Source of the DNA: W0P28-013 sp051878315
Lineage (GTDB): Bacteria; Bacteroidota; Bacteroidia; Bacteroidales; Paludibacteraceae
DNA: 24,979 nt
Assembly: GCA_051878315.1 (NCBI GenBank)
Contig: JBJEJW010000016.1
Location: 1-24,979, forward strand
Direction of reading: 5' to 3'
Positions 7,264 to 16,531 of the stretch are shown piece after piece. Position 1 is the first letter of the stretch; each line of letters opens with the position of its first letter. Under the pieces are notes generated by a model, which was not told where the DNA came from, searched no databases, and saw only the letters and a list, made by a program, of their open reading frames with translations. The position numbers were made by a program, and so were the translations under genes.

Positions 7264-7287
7264 GGCACGAATCCGAAAATCCGCGCC
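7264..7287 (-). other. Intercistronic hairpin between infB and cvpA
   Basis: On the minus strand a 9-bp stem (arms 7279-7287 and 7264-7272) closes a TTTCGG loop. Two of its pairs are G·U on this strand and A·C on the other, so it would fold in the operon RNA only. No T-run follows, so it looks like a processing or stability element rather than a terminator. It ends about 27 bases before the cvpA start. Confidence 0.45.
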
Positions 7288-7317
7288 AAACTTGCAGCAC
7301 TATATTTTGACAACAAA

Positions 7318-10059
7318 CTACAATGATTTTTTCACTTCGACCTCAACAAAGCCTTCGATAATATCGCCCACTTTGATATCGTTGTAGTTGGCAATGTTCA
7401 AACCGCATTCAAACCCGCTGGACACCTCTTTCACATCGTCTTTCATGCGTTTCAACGAAGCCAAATCGCCGGTATAGACCACAATACCGTCGCGAATGAG
7501 ACGTACCTTGTTGGACCGTGCGATTTTTCCCTCTTTCACCATACAACCGGCGACTGTTCCGACTTTGCTGATTTTGAATGTTTCGCGAATTTCCAGCGTT
7601 GCCGTAATCTCCTCCTTGATTTCGGGCGACAGCAAACCTTCCATAGCCGCTTTCAATTCTTCGATAGCATCGTAAATAATTGAATACAAGCGAATATCGA
7701 CTTCCTCGCGCTCGGCAGTTTTGCGTGCATCGGCCGACGGGCGCACTTGGAAACCAATAATAATGGCATTCGAGGCTGCGGCCAACATGACGTCCGATTC
7801 CGAAATCTGTCCCACCGCCTTGTGGATCACATTCACTTGCACTTCCGGTGTCGATAGTTTGATGAGCGAATCGGACAATGCCTCAATCGAGCCATCGACA
7901 TCGCCTTTAACTATGACATTTAATTCGTGGAAATCGCCAAGTGCACGACGCCGGCCAAGTTCCTCGAGCGTAAGGTGTTTCGAAGTACGCAGACTCTGTT
8001 CGCGCGCCAACTGTTCGCGCCGCGCTGCAATGTCGCGTGCCTCATGTTCTTGGTCGAATACGTTAAAATTGTCGCCGGCTTGAGGCGCACCATTCAAACC
8101 AAGAATGATAACCGGTTCGGCAGGTTTAGCCTCTTTGATACGTTGATTACGTTCGTTGAACATAGCTTTGATGCGGCCATACGCTGTGCCTGCCAATACC
8201 ACATCGCCCACATGCAACGTGCCATTGCTCACCAGCACGGTAGCCACATAACCGCGTCCTTTGTCCAACGTCGATTCGATAACCGAACCTGATGCTTTAC
8301 GATTCGGGTTGGCTTTCAAATCCAGCAAATCAGCTTCGAGCAACACTTTTTCGAGCAACTCTTTCACCCCAAGTCCTTGTTTGGCCGAGATGTCTTGCGA
8401 TTGATACTTACCGCCCCATTCCTCGACCATATAGTTCATATTGGCCAATTCTTCCTTAATTTTATCGGGATTGGCATTGGGTTTATCCACTTTGTTAATG
8501 GCAAATACAATTGGTACACCGGCAGCCGAAGCGTGATTGATAGCCTCGACGGTTTGCGGCATCACGCCGTCGTCAGCCGCCACAATGATAATGGCTATAT
8601 CGGTCACTTTGGCGCCACGCGCACGCATAGCCGTGAATGCTTCGTGTCCGGGCGTATCCAAAAACGTAATATGACGACCGTCGTCAAGTTTCACATTGTA
8701 GGCACCAATGTGTTGCGTAATGCCACCGGCCTCACCTGCAATGACATTCGATTTACGAATATAGTCGAGCAACGATGTTTTACCATGATCGACGTGTCCC
8801 ATGACCGTTACAATCGGCGAACGCGGTTCCAAATCCTCGGGGCGGTCGGCATCTTCTTCGATAGCATGCGCCACATCGGCACTGACAAATTCGGTTTTGA
8901 AACCGAATTCATCGGCCACGATATTGATGGTTTCGGCATCCAAACGTTGATTGATAGAAACAAACAAACCCAGGTTGAAACATGTTTGAATAACTTGTGT
9001 TACAGGCACATTCATCATCGTTGCCAAGTCGTTGGCCGTTACAAATTCGGTTAATTTTAGTGTCGATTCCGAACGACGTTCGGCTGCTTCCAATTCCTGC
9101 TGGCGCTGCGCCACCGCTTCGCGTTTGTTTTTACGATAATCGGCTGCTTTTTTGTTACTACGCTTATTTTCGGTCAAACGCGCTAACGTCTCTTTGATTT
9201 GCAAAGCCACGTCTTCCTCGCTGACATTCGATACATGTATCGAGCGTTTATTTTTCTTGTCGCGCACACCACCCGACACTTTGTTAATATCCACGCGCTC
9301 GTTTTTACCGATACGTTTACGTTTTTTACGTGCGCCACCCTCGTCGGTCAATGTAATTTTCCCGACTGTGTGCGGACCGTCAAGTTGCGGTATATCCGTG
9401 CGATATATATCTTCTTTCGCCGGAGCCGACGCCATTGTTTTCTTGGTTGGCGTTTTCTCGGCATGTGACACTTCGATGCGTTCTTTACGTTTGGCTTCTT
9501 TCGATTTTTTCACCGGTCGTGTGGCGTCGTTAATGGCATTCAAATCGATTTTACCCACCATTTTCAGGTTGTTCTCAAGTTCCACTTTGCGATAGGTAAA
9601 CACCTCATCGGGCTGTGCCGTTTTACGCGGTTCCGCCGGCTCTTCAACGGGCTGCGCTGGTTTCGCTACAGGTGTCGGCTCAACAGGTGCAGCAGGTTTG
9701 ACTTCGTTTTTAACGGCCGGTTTTCCAAGTGCATCTAAATCGATTTTGGCCACAGGCTTAAAATGCGGACGTTCTACACTGATGACTATTTCCTCAACCA
9801 CTTTCGGTTCTTCGACCTTGTCGTGTTTGAGTTCTTCTTTTTCGCGCTCTTTTTCAATGCGTTGTTGCATCAATCGTTCCGATTCCTGTTTGAGCATTTC
9901 GTCGGTACCAAATTCGCGCAGAAGCATTTGTTCCTGCTCGCTCGTCAATTTCGCGTTGGGATTTCCGTCGTCGAAATTGCCACCTTTGCGATTCAGAAAA
10001 TCGACCGCCGTCGAAAGTCCGATGTTTAATTTTGTAATAACCTGTGCTAATCGTGCCAT
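7318..10059 (-). CDS. infB: Translation initiation factor IF-2
   Basis: The 913-residue GTPase brings initiator tRNA to the 30S subunit and promotes 50S joining. The GTP-binding domain has G1 GHVDHGKT (421-428), G3 DTPGH (468-472) and G4 NKVD (522-525), followed by the β-barrel and C-terminal fMet-tRNA-binding domains. An IF2-N type module (NIGLSTAVDFLNRKG) opens the protein, and a second (FVTANDLATMMNVPVTQVIQ) lies at about 339-390. Between them is a long Lys/Glu/Pro-rich, probably disordered segment with three copies of a VGKIDL-like motif near 103, 168 and 232. The length is normal for Bacteroidetes, longer than many bacterial IF-2 proteins because of this linker. It follows nusA by 101 bp in the rimP-nusA-infB order conserved across bacteria. 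Confidence 0.98.
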   Translation of the reverse strand: MARLAQVITKLNIGLSTAVDFLNRKGGNFDDGNPNAKLTSEQEQMLLREFGTDEMLKQESERLMQQRIEKEREKEELKHDKVEEPKVVEEIVISVERPHFKPVAKIDLDALGKPAVKNEVKPAAPVEPTPVAKPAQPVEEPAEPRKTAQPDEVFTYRKVELENNLKMVGKIDLNAINDATRPVKKSKEAKRKERIEVSHAEKTPTKKTMASAPAKEDIYRTDIPQLDGPHTVGKITLTDEGGARKKRKRIGKNERVDINKVSGGVRDKKNKRSIHVSNVSEEDVALQIKETLARLTENKRSNKKAADYRKNKREAVAQRQQELEAAERRSESTLKLTEFVTANDLATMMNVPVTQVIQTCFNLGLFVSINQRLDAETINIVADEFGFKTEFVSADVAHAIEEDADRPEDLEPRSPIVTVMGHVDHGKTSLLDYIRKSNVIAGEAGGITQHIGAYNVKLDDGRHITFLDTPGHEAFTAMRARGAKVTDIAIIIVAADDGVMPQTVEAINHASAAGVPIVFAINKVDKPNANPDKIKEELANMNYMVEEWGGKYQSQDISAKQGLGVKELLEKVLLEADLLDLKANPNRKASGSVIESTLDKGRGYVATVLVSNGTLHVGDVVLAGTAYGRIKAMFNERNQRIKEAKPAEPVIILGLNGAPQAGDNFNVFDQEHEARDIAARREQLAREQSLRTSKHLTLEELGRRRALGDFHELNVIVKGDVDGSIEALSDSLIKLSTPEVQVNVIHKAVGQISESDVMLAAASNAIIIGFQVRPSADARKTAEREEVDIRLYSIIYDAIEELKAAMEGLLSPEIKEEITATLEIRETFKISKVGTVAGCMVKEGKIARSNKVRLIRDGIVVYTGDLASLKRMKDDVKEVSSGFECGLNIANYNDIKVGDIIEGFVEVEVKKSL

Positions 10060-10160
10060 ACGTAAATTTTCTTTTTCCTAAAAATAATCTGTTTTCTCTG
10101 TTTTATATCATTGAGATAGCCCCAAAACGCGCCACTCGCGGCAGACTACATCGTGCAATA

Positions 10161-11417
10161 TCAATCCTCAAATTCTGCTTGCAATATACGCAAAACATCA
10201 TCGACCGTTTCTTCTTCCAAATCAGTGCGACTGATCAATTCGTCGCGCGGAATAGCCAATACTGCTTTGGCCGTATCGCATCCAACCGCTTTCAGTGCAT
10301 CGATAACCCACTGATCGATTTCGTCGTTAAATTCGTCCAGATAAATATCATCGCTATCATGGTCGAGCGTTGCATCGTCGCGGTAAACTTCTATGGTATA
10401 ACCACTTAACATCGTCGCCAATTTGATATTCGAGCCACCTTTACCGATAGCCAGCGACACCTCTTCGGGTTTGATATAAACGCTCGCTTTCTTATTATCG
10501 TGATCGAACTCGATGGTAGTAATTTTGGCCGGTCCCAATGCACGCGAGATAAACAAACCCAAATTATTTGTATAATTTATCACATCGATACTCTCGTTAC
10601 GCAACTCGCGCACAATGCCGTGAATACGAGCGCCTTTCACGCCTACGCATGCACCAACCGGATCGATACGGTCATCATACGACTCAACCGCCACTTTGGC
10701 GCGCTCGCCGGGAATACGTGCTATTTTCTTGATGGTAATCAGGCCGTCATGCACCTCGGGAACTTCCATTTCGAATAAGCGTTCCAAAAATTCGGGCGAC
10801 GTACGCGACAGATAAATTTTCGGATTATTATTCTGATTGTCAACATGGTCCACAATGGCACGAACTACATCGCCTTTGCGGAAAAAATCGGTCGGGATTT
10901 GCGCCTCTTTCGGCAATAGCATCTCGTTGCCATCATCGTCGAGCAGCAACACCTCTTTTTTCCAAACTTGATAAACCTCGCCGGTTACCACGAGACCGAC
11001 CAATTCGCTATATTGCGAATAGAGCGCCTCTTTTTGCAAATCCATAATTTTCGAGGCCAAAATTTGACGCAAATTCAACACTACGCGACGACCAAATTGC
11101 ATAAAATCCACTTGGTCGGTAACCTCTTCGCCCACCTCGTAGTCATCTTCGATTTGTTTGGCCTCGGACAACGAAATTTCCGTATTCGGATTTTTTACCA
11201 TACCGTCTTCCACCACGATGCGTTTACGAAATATTTCGCAATCGCCTTTGTCGGGATTGATAATCACGTCATAGTTTTTATCCGAGCCGAACATTTTGGC
11301 AATCACGCTACGAAACGACTCTTCCAATATCGAAATCATCGTCGAGCGATCAATGTTTTTTAACTCCTTAAATTCTGCGAATGTGTCAATTAAATTGACA
11401 TTTTCTTTTCGTGCCAT
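10161..11417 (-). CDS. nusA: Transcription elongation/termination factor NusA
   Basis: The 418-residue protein binds RNA polymerase and nascent RNA and modulates pausing, termination and antitermination. The N-terminal RNAP-binding domain covers about 1-130. An S1 domain (GLVVTGEVYQVWKKEVLLLD, about 141-205) and two KH domains follow, with GXXG loops GVKG (259-262) and GKGG (325-328). A short acidic C-terminal region (TAKAVLAIPRDEL onward) holds one helix-hairpin repeat. The start is placed at MARKENVNLIDTFAEF (11417), where family similarity begins; an in-frame ATT-rich extension to 11462 lacks similarity. It follows rimP by 59 bp. Confidence 0.97.
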   Translation of the reverse strand: MARKENVNLIDTFAEFKELKNIDRSTMISILEESFRSVIAKMFGSDKNYDVIINPDKGDCEIFRKRIVVEDGMVKNPNTEISLSEAKQIEDDYEVGEEVTDQVDFMQFGRRVVLNLRQILASKIMDLQKEALYSQYSELVGLVVTGEVYQVWKKEVLLLDDDGNEMLLPKEAQIPTDFFRKGDVVRAIVDHVDNQNNNPKIYLSRTSPEFLERLFEMEVPEVHDGLITIKKIARIPGERAKVAVESYDDRIDPVGACVGVKGARIHGIVRELRNESIDVINYTNNLGLFISRALGPAKITTIEFDHDNKKASVYIKPEEVSLAIGKGGSNIKLATMLSGYTIEVYRDDATLDHDSDDIYLDEFNDEIDQWVIDALKAVGCDTAKAVLAIPRDELISRTDLEEETVDDVLRILQAEFED

Positions 11418-11476
11418 AATTTTTATTGATATGTTATTACTTTTTATTTTTCTGGAAATCAATCACTTGTAATAAT

Positions 11477-11941
11477 TTACACTTTAATCACTGCACACAC
11501 TTGTTTCACATCGGTGTACGCAAAGTTCAACGTTTCGGTCTGCGGTATTTTACGCTTCGCTCCTTCGGGTTTCACCATCGTAGTGATGTCCACGGCAAAC
11601 GTTTCGTCAGCCACAGCACTCAACACGCCCGACAGTTTACGGCCGTCTTTCGTCAGCAACGCCACTTCATGTCCCAAATTTTTACGATATTGTCCCTGCA
11701 CTTTGAACGGAGCCGTCAAACCGGCCGAACCTACTTCCAATTCAAAATCTTCGACATCGCGGTCGAGTTGCGATTCAATATAACGGCTCAACTCTACACA
11801 AAAATTGATGTCCACACCGGTTTCGTTGTCAATTTCGACCACAATTACATTGTCCGACGATACCGAAACATCAACTAAAAAACAATCGGTACCGGCCAAT
11901 TTCTCGACAACTATATTTTCAACTAATTGTTTGTCTATCAT
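11477..11941 (-). CDS. rimP: Ribosome maturation factor RimP
   Basis: The 154-residue protein is the RimP/YhbC family factor for 30S subunit assembly. The N-terminal α/β domain carries VEIDNETGVDINFCVELSRYIES, where the helix after the 'D' strand is the conserved region, and DFELEVGSAGLTAPF matches the family signature (LEVSSPGL in many species). The C-terminal SH3-like domain begins near VALLTKDGRKLSGVL. It is the first gene of the operon, preceded by an ~85-base leader with an 11-bp hairpin and a consensus promoter. Its position before nusA and infB is the usual one. Confidence 0.95.
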   Translation of the reverse strand: MIDKQLVENIVVEKLAGTDCFLVDVSVSSDNVIVVEIDNETGVDINFCVELSRYIESQLDRDVEDFELEVGSAGLTAPFKVQGQYRKNLGHEVALLTKDGRKLSGVLSAVADETFAVDITTMVKPEGAKRKIPQTETLNFAYTDVKQVCAVIKV

Positions 11942-11990
11942 ATACTAACCCACGTTTTTGCTACCATTTTATTATGGTTTCATCAATAGC

Positions 11991-12016
11991 GTAGGGGACT
12001 TTGTCAAGTCCCCTAC
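11991..12016 (-). promoter_or_regulatory. Hairpin in the rimP operon leader
   Basis: A perfect 11-bp stem (GTAGGGGACTT with AAGTCCCCTAC, 11991-12001 and 12006-12016) has a 4-base loop. It lies in the predicted 5' leader, about 10 bases after the transcription start and 50 bases before rimP. No T-run follows, so it is not a simple terminator. It could stabilise the mRNA or serve in feedback by an operon product such as NusA; this is inference. Confidence 0.6.
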
Positions 12017-12029
12017 TCCATCAACGGTG

Positions 12030-12061
12030 CAAAGTTACATTTTTTTTTTCATTCTGCCAAA
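12030..12061 (-). promoter_or_regulatory. Promoter of the rimP-nusA-infB operon
   Basis: Minus-strand TTTG (12058-12061), 20 bases, then TAACTTTG (12030-12037) match the Bacteroidetes consensus. The spacer contains a run of ten A. Transcription would start near 12024. It is placed between the rpoC terminator and rimP, as expected. Confidence 0.82.
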
Positions 12062-12103
12062 TTTTCAGTCAACAAAAACAAATATTCTGCTGCGACACAC
12101 CCG

Positions 12104-12140
12104 AAAAACATCGGGGGCGTATTTTCATACGTCCCCGATG
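12104..12140 (-). terminator. Terminator after rpoC
   Basis: On the minus strand CATCGGGG and CCCCGATG arms (within 12128-12140 and 12109-12121) form a 13-position stem with one A·C mismatch and a TGAAAA loop, followed by TTTTT (12104-12108). It starts about 30 bases after the rpoC stop and ends the tuf-rpoC cluster. The CCCGA of the 3' arm could instead pair with TCGGG just beyond the T-run, a possible competing fold. Confidence 0.8.
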
Positions 12141-12170
12141 CCTTTATAAAAACTATTAACAAACAACTAT

Positions 12171-15100
12171 TTATGCTTCGGCTTCACGCTCGGCTTTCGA
12201 ACGTTCATAATCGTCCAACGAGGCCACTACAAGTTTGTCGTATTCACGCAACCCTGTACCTGCCGGAATCCGCAGACCGACAATGACGTTTTCTTTCATA
12301 CCTTCCAATCGATCTACTTTGGCGTTGATGGCTGCCTCGTTAAGCACTTTGGTCGTTTCCTGGAATGATGCAGCCGACATGAAACTTTTGGTTCCCAAGG
12401 CTGCACGCGTGATACCTTGCAATACCTGACTCGAGGTAGCAGGCATGGCGTCGCGAACTTCGACCAAACGTTTGTCGTGCCGTTTCAGCAGACTGTTCTC
12501 GTCGCGCAATTTACGTGCTGTAACAATCTGTCCGGCTTGCAACGTTTCGCTATCGCCGGCATCGACTACCACTTTCTTGCCCCAAATGCGGTCGTTTGCT
12601 TCGTTAAAGTCGATTTTATCGACGATTTGACCTTCGAGGAAACAGGTGTCGCCGGATTCGGCAATTTCGACTTTGCGCATCATCTGACGAACGATTACTT
12701 CGAAATGTTTGTCGTTGATTTTCACACCTTGCAGGCGATAAACGTCTTGTACCTCATTCACAATGTACTCTTGCACAGCCGTCGGACCTTTGATGGCCAA
12801 AATGTCGGCAGGCGTAATCACGCCATCGGACAGTGGCGTACCGGCACGCACATAGTCATTCTCTTGCACAAGTATCTGTTTCGACAGCGGGACAAGATAT
12901 TTTTTCTCTTCGCCCGTTTTCGACACCACACTAATCTCGCGGTTACCACGTTTTACCTTGCCGAACAGCACTTCACCGTCAATTTCGGCAACAATGGCCG
13001 GGTTCGACGGATTGCGGGCTTCAAACAATTCGGTTACACGTGGCAGACCACCGGTAATATCGCCGGCACTACCTACAGCACGCGGTATTTTTACCAACAA
13101 ATCACCCGTTTTGATGTCTTGTTGTTCTTCAACCACCAAATGCGCACCTACCGGTAAGTTATAGGTTTTCAGAATGTCGCCTTTCTTATCCTTGATATGA
13201 GCCGCAGGCATTTTGTTCTTCTCTTTCGACTCGATGATAATACGCTCACGCAGACCGGTGGCTTCGTCCGATTCCACTTTGTACGTTACGTTTTCAATCA
13301 TATTTTCGAACTCGAGTTTACCTTCGACTTCCGAAATGATAACGGCATTGAACGGGTCCCACTCGCAGATTTTGTCGCCTTTCTTCACGGTTGCACCGCT
13401 TTGGAAGAACAACTTCGAACCATACGCAATCGATTGTGGTGTGGACAACAATATGCCGGTATTCGCATCTATGATGCGCGCTTCGGCCTGACGGCTGACG
13501 ACCACATCGTACTCGTTTCCGGCTACGTCTTGTGCTTTCACCGTGCGTAACTCGTCTATCAACAAAATACCATCGTAATTCGATACCATATTGGATTCGG
13601 CAGCAATATTCGATGCAACACCACCGACGTGGAATGTACGCAACGTCAACTGAGTACCTGGTTCACCGATAGATTGGGCGGCAATAACACCGACTGCCTC
13701 GCCACGGTTGACCAAACGACCGGTAGCCAAGTTACGACCATAACATTTGGCGCAAACGCCGTGTTTCGATTCGCACGTCAATACCGAACGAATTTCCACA
13801 CGTTCAATCGGCGATTCTTGAATTATTTTAGCCTCTTTTTCGGTGATTTCTTCTCCCGCAGCGACAATCAGTTCACCCGTTTGCGGATGGAACACATCAT
13901 GAACGGACACACGTCCCAAAATGCGTTCGTACAACGACGAAACGACTTGTTCTTTGTTCCGCAATTCTGTGGCAATCAAGCCACGCAACGTGCCGCAATC
14001 TTCTTCCGTAATGATAACGTCGTGCGACACATCGACCAAACGACGTGTCAAATAACCGGCATCAGCCGTCTTCAATGCGGTATCAGCCAAACCTTTACGA
14101 GCACCGTGTGTCGAAATAAAGTATTCTTGCACCGACAAGCCTTCCTTAAAGTTGGCCAAAATCGGGTTTTCGATAATCTGACCGCCTTCGGCACCGGCTT
14201 TTTGCGGTTTGGCCATCAAGCCACGCATACCGGACAACTGACGAATCTGTTCTTTTGAACCACGAGCACCCGAATCCAACATCATGTAAACCGAATTAAA
14301 GCCCTGCTGATCGGCCGCTAAACGGTCAATAACGACTTTGGCCAATTTACTATTGACTTCGGTCCATGTATCAATAATCTTATTGTAACGTTCGTTGTTG
14401 GTGATGAAGCCCATGTTGTAGTCAGCCAAAATGCCTTCTACGTCATCATAACCTTTCTGTACAAGTGCGTCTTTCTCCTCTGGAATGATTACATCCGACA
14501 AGTTGAACGACAGACCGCCAACAAACGCCATCTTGTAACCAAGATTTTTAATATCGTCCAAGAATTGGGCGGTACGAGCAACACCGGCTTTTTCGATAAC
14601 GAACGAGATGATGTCGCGCAACGATTTTTTGGAAATCAATTGGTTGATAAATCCGCATTCTTCCGGCACATATTTGTTCACAATCACGCGTCCGACAGTC
14701 GTTTCGTCCACCATGCGTTCTACCAAATTGCCGTTTTCGTCCAAATCTTTCACACGTACCGAAATGATGGCATGCACATCGATTTGTTTCTCGTTATAAG
14801 CAATTTCAACCTCTTCGGGCGAATAGAACTTCATACCTTCGCCTTTGGCACCCTTGCGCGGTTTGGTGATGTAATACAAACCAAGCACCATATCTTGCGA
14901 CGGTACAGTGATAGGCGCGCCATTCGCCGGATTCAAAATATTGTGCGACTGCAACATCAAAAGTTGTGCTTCGAGTACAGCCTCGTTGCTCAACGGCAAA
15001 TGCACAGCCATTTGGTCACCATCGAAGTCGGCGTTGAATGCCGTACATGCCAACGGATGCAATTGAATGGCCTTGCCTTCAATCATTTTCGGTTGGAAAG

Positions 15101-16460
15101 CCTGAATGCCTAAACGGTGCAACGTTGGTGCGCGGTTCAGCAACACAGGATGACCTTTCATCACATATTCCAAAATATCCCAAACGACAGGATCTTTGCG
15201 GTCGATGATTTTTTTGGCCGATTTCACAGTCTTAACGATGCCGCGTTCTATCAACTTACGAATAATGAACGGTTTATAGAGTTCAGCCGCCATATCTTTT
15301 GGCAAACCGCATTCACCCATTTTCAACTCAGGGCCAACGACGATAACCGAACGTGCCGAATAGTCCACACGTTTACCGAGCAAATTTTGACGGAAACGTC
15401 CCTGCTTACCTTTCAAACTATCGGACAGCGATTTCAACGGGCGATTCGAGTCGCTCTTCATAGCCGTTGTCTTACGCGAGTTATCTATTAAACTGTCAAC
15501 AGCCTCTTGCAACATACGTTTTTCGTTGCGCAGAATGACTTCCGGTGCTTTGATTTCTATCAGACGTTTCAAACGGTTGTTACGAATGATGACACGGCGG
15601 TACAAATCGTTCAAATCCGATGTAGCAAAACGTCCGCCGTCCAATGGTACCAAAGGACGTAATTCCGGCGGAATAACAGGTATAACCTTCAAAATCATCC
15701 ACTCCGGACGATTTTTCGGGCGTGCCGAACGGAACGATTCTACAACTTGTAGGCGTTTCAAAGCCTCGGCCTTACGCTGTTGCGACGTATCGGTGTTAGC
15801 CTTGTCGCGCAGTTGATACGACAGCGAATCCAAATCCAGACGGCACAATAAGTCGTAAATAGCTTCGGCACCCATTTTTGCGATAAATTTATTGGGGTCG
15901 GAATCTTCTAACGAGGCATTATCACTCGGCAAACGATCCAATAAATTCAGATAGCGTTCTTCGTCCAAAAGCATGCCTTCGGTTACAGGTTCCTCGTCCT
16001 CGGCTGTAATTTCGGCCAATACACCGGCTTGAATTACGACATATTTTTCGTAATAAATGATTGCATCAAGATTTTTTGTCGGCATGCCCAGCAGATAACC
16101 AATTTTATTCGGCAACGAGCGGAAATACCAAATATGAGCGACCGGTACTACCAACTGAATATGTCCCGAACGTTCACGACGCACTTTCTTCTCGGTAACC
16201 TCAACACCGCAACGGTCGCACACGATACCTTTGTAACGAATACGTTTATATTTGCCACAATGACATTCGTAATCCTTACACGGGCCGAATATGCGTTCGC
16301 AAAACAAGCCATCACGTTCGGGTTTGTAGGTACGATAGTTGATGGTTTCGGGTTTCAGCACCTCGCCATACGACGATTCGAGAATTTCTTCAGGCGATGC
16401 AAGGCCGATAGAAATCTTGTTAAAGTTGGTTTTTGTCTTATTTTCTCTTTTAAATGCCAT
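12171..16460 (-). CDS. rpoC: DNA-directed RNA polymerase subunit β'
   Basis: The 1429-residue subunit forms the clamp and catalytic centre of RNA polymerase. The first zinc site uses C66, C68, C81 and C84 (CHCGK…CDRC). The catalytic motif NADFDGDQM (476-484) supplies the Mg2+-binding aspartates 478, 480 and 482. The switch-2 region RVDYSARSVIVVGPEL is near 364-379. The second zinc site uses a cysteine near 822 (EEDCGTLRG) and the CESKHGVCAKC cluster near 895-905. FNADFDGD and the trigger-loop region are intact and the length is usual for the phylum. It follows rpoB by 54 bp containing two hairpins. Confidence 0.99.
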   Translation of the reverse strand: MAFKRENKTKTNFNKISIGLASPEEILESSYGEVLKPETINYRTYKPERDGLFCERIFGPCKDYECHCGKYKRIRYKGIVCDRCGVEVTEKKVRRERSGHIQLVVPVAHIWYFRSLPNKIGYLLGMPTKNLDAIIYYEKYVVIQAGVLAEITAEDEEPVTEGMLLDEERYLNLLDRLPSDNASLEDSDPNKFIAKMGAEAIYDLLCRLDLDSLSYQLRDKANTDTSQQRKAEALKRLQVVESFRSARPKNRPEWMILKVIPVIPPELRPLVPLDGGRFATSDLNDLYRRVIIRNNRLKRLIEIKAPEVILRNEKRMLQEAVDSLIDNSRKTTAMKSDSNRPLKSLSDSLKGKQGRFRQNLLGKRVDYSARSVIVVGPELKMGECGLPKDMAAELYKPFIIRKLIERGIVKTVKSAKKIIDRKDPVVWDILEYVMKGHPVLLNRAPTLHRLGIQAFQPKMIEGKAIQLHPLACTAFNADFDGDQMAVHLPLSNEAVLEAQLLMLQSHNILNPANGAPITVPSQDMVLGLYYITKPRKGAKGEGMKFYSPEEVEIAYNEKQIDVHAIISVRVKDLDENGNLVERMVDETTVGRVIVNKYVPEECGFINQLISKKSLRDIISFVIEKAGVARTAQFLDDIKNLGYKMAFVGGLSFNLSDVIIPEEKDALVQKGYDDVEGILADYNMGFITNNERYNKIIDTWTEVNSKLAKVVIDRLAADQQGFNSVYMMLDSGARGSKEQIRQLSGMRGLMAKPQKAGAEGGQIIENPILANFKEGLSVQEYFISTHGARKGLADTALKTADAGYLTRRLVDVSHDVIITEEDCGTLRGLIATELRNKEQVVSSLYERILGRVSVHDVFHPQTGELIVAAGEEITEKEAKIIQESPIERVEIRSVLTCESKHGVCAKCYGRNLATGRLVNRGEAVGVIAAQSIGEPGTQLTLRTFHVGGVASNIAAESNMVSNYDGILLIDELRTVKAQDVAGNEYDVVVSRQAEARIIDANTGILLSTPQSIAYGSKLFFQSGATVKKGDKICEWDPFNAVIISEVEGKLEFENMIENVTYKVESDEATGLRERIIIESKEKNKMPAAHIKDKKGDILKTYNLPVGAHLVVEEQQDIKTGDLLVKIPRAVGSAGDITGGLPRVTELFEARNPSNPAIVAEIDGEVLFGKVKRGNREISVVSKTGEEKKYLVPLSKQILVQENDYVRAGTPLSDGVITPADILAIKGPTAVQEYIVNEVQDVYRLQGVKINDKHFEVIVRQMMRKVEIAESGDTCFLEGQIVDKIDFNEANDRIWGKKVVVDAGDSETLQAGQIVTARKLRDENSLLKRHDKRLVEVRDAMPATSSQVLQGITRAALGTKSFMSAASFQETTKVLNEAAINAKVDRLEGMKENVIVGLRIPAGTGLREYDKLVVASLDDYERSKAEREAEA

Positions 16461-16469
16461 AATCTTTGT

Positions 16470-16531
16470 GAAATTTGAAAAAGTTAAATTTCAGGTTGGC
16501 GTTTCGTCGGATGGTTAATCCAACGAAACAC
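16470..16531 (-). other. Tandem hairpins at the rpoB/rpoC junction
   Basis: On the minus strand a 14-bp stem (arms 16518-16531 and 16499-16512) has a 5-base loop that contains the rpoB stop codon TAA. Two of its pairs are G·U on this strand and A·C on the other, so it favours folding in the sense RNA. A second stem, GAAATTT/AAATTTC (16470-16476 and 16486-16492) with a 9-base loop, fills most of the rest of the intergenic gap, ending 9 bases before the rpoC start. This may be an RNase processing or mRNA-stability element, or help set the RpoB:RpoC ratio; the role is inferred. Confidence 0.6.
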
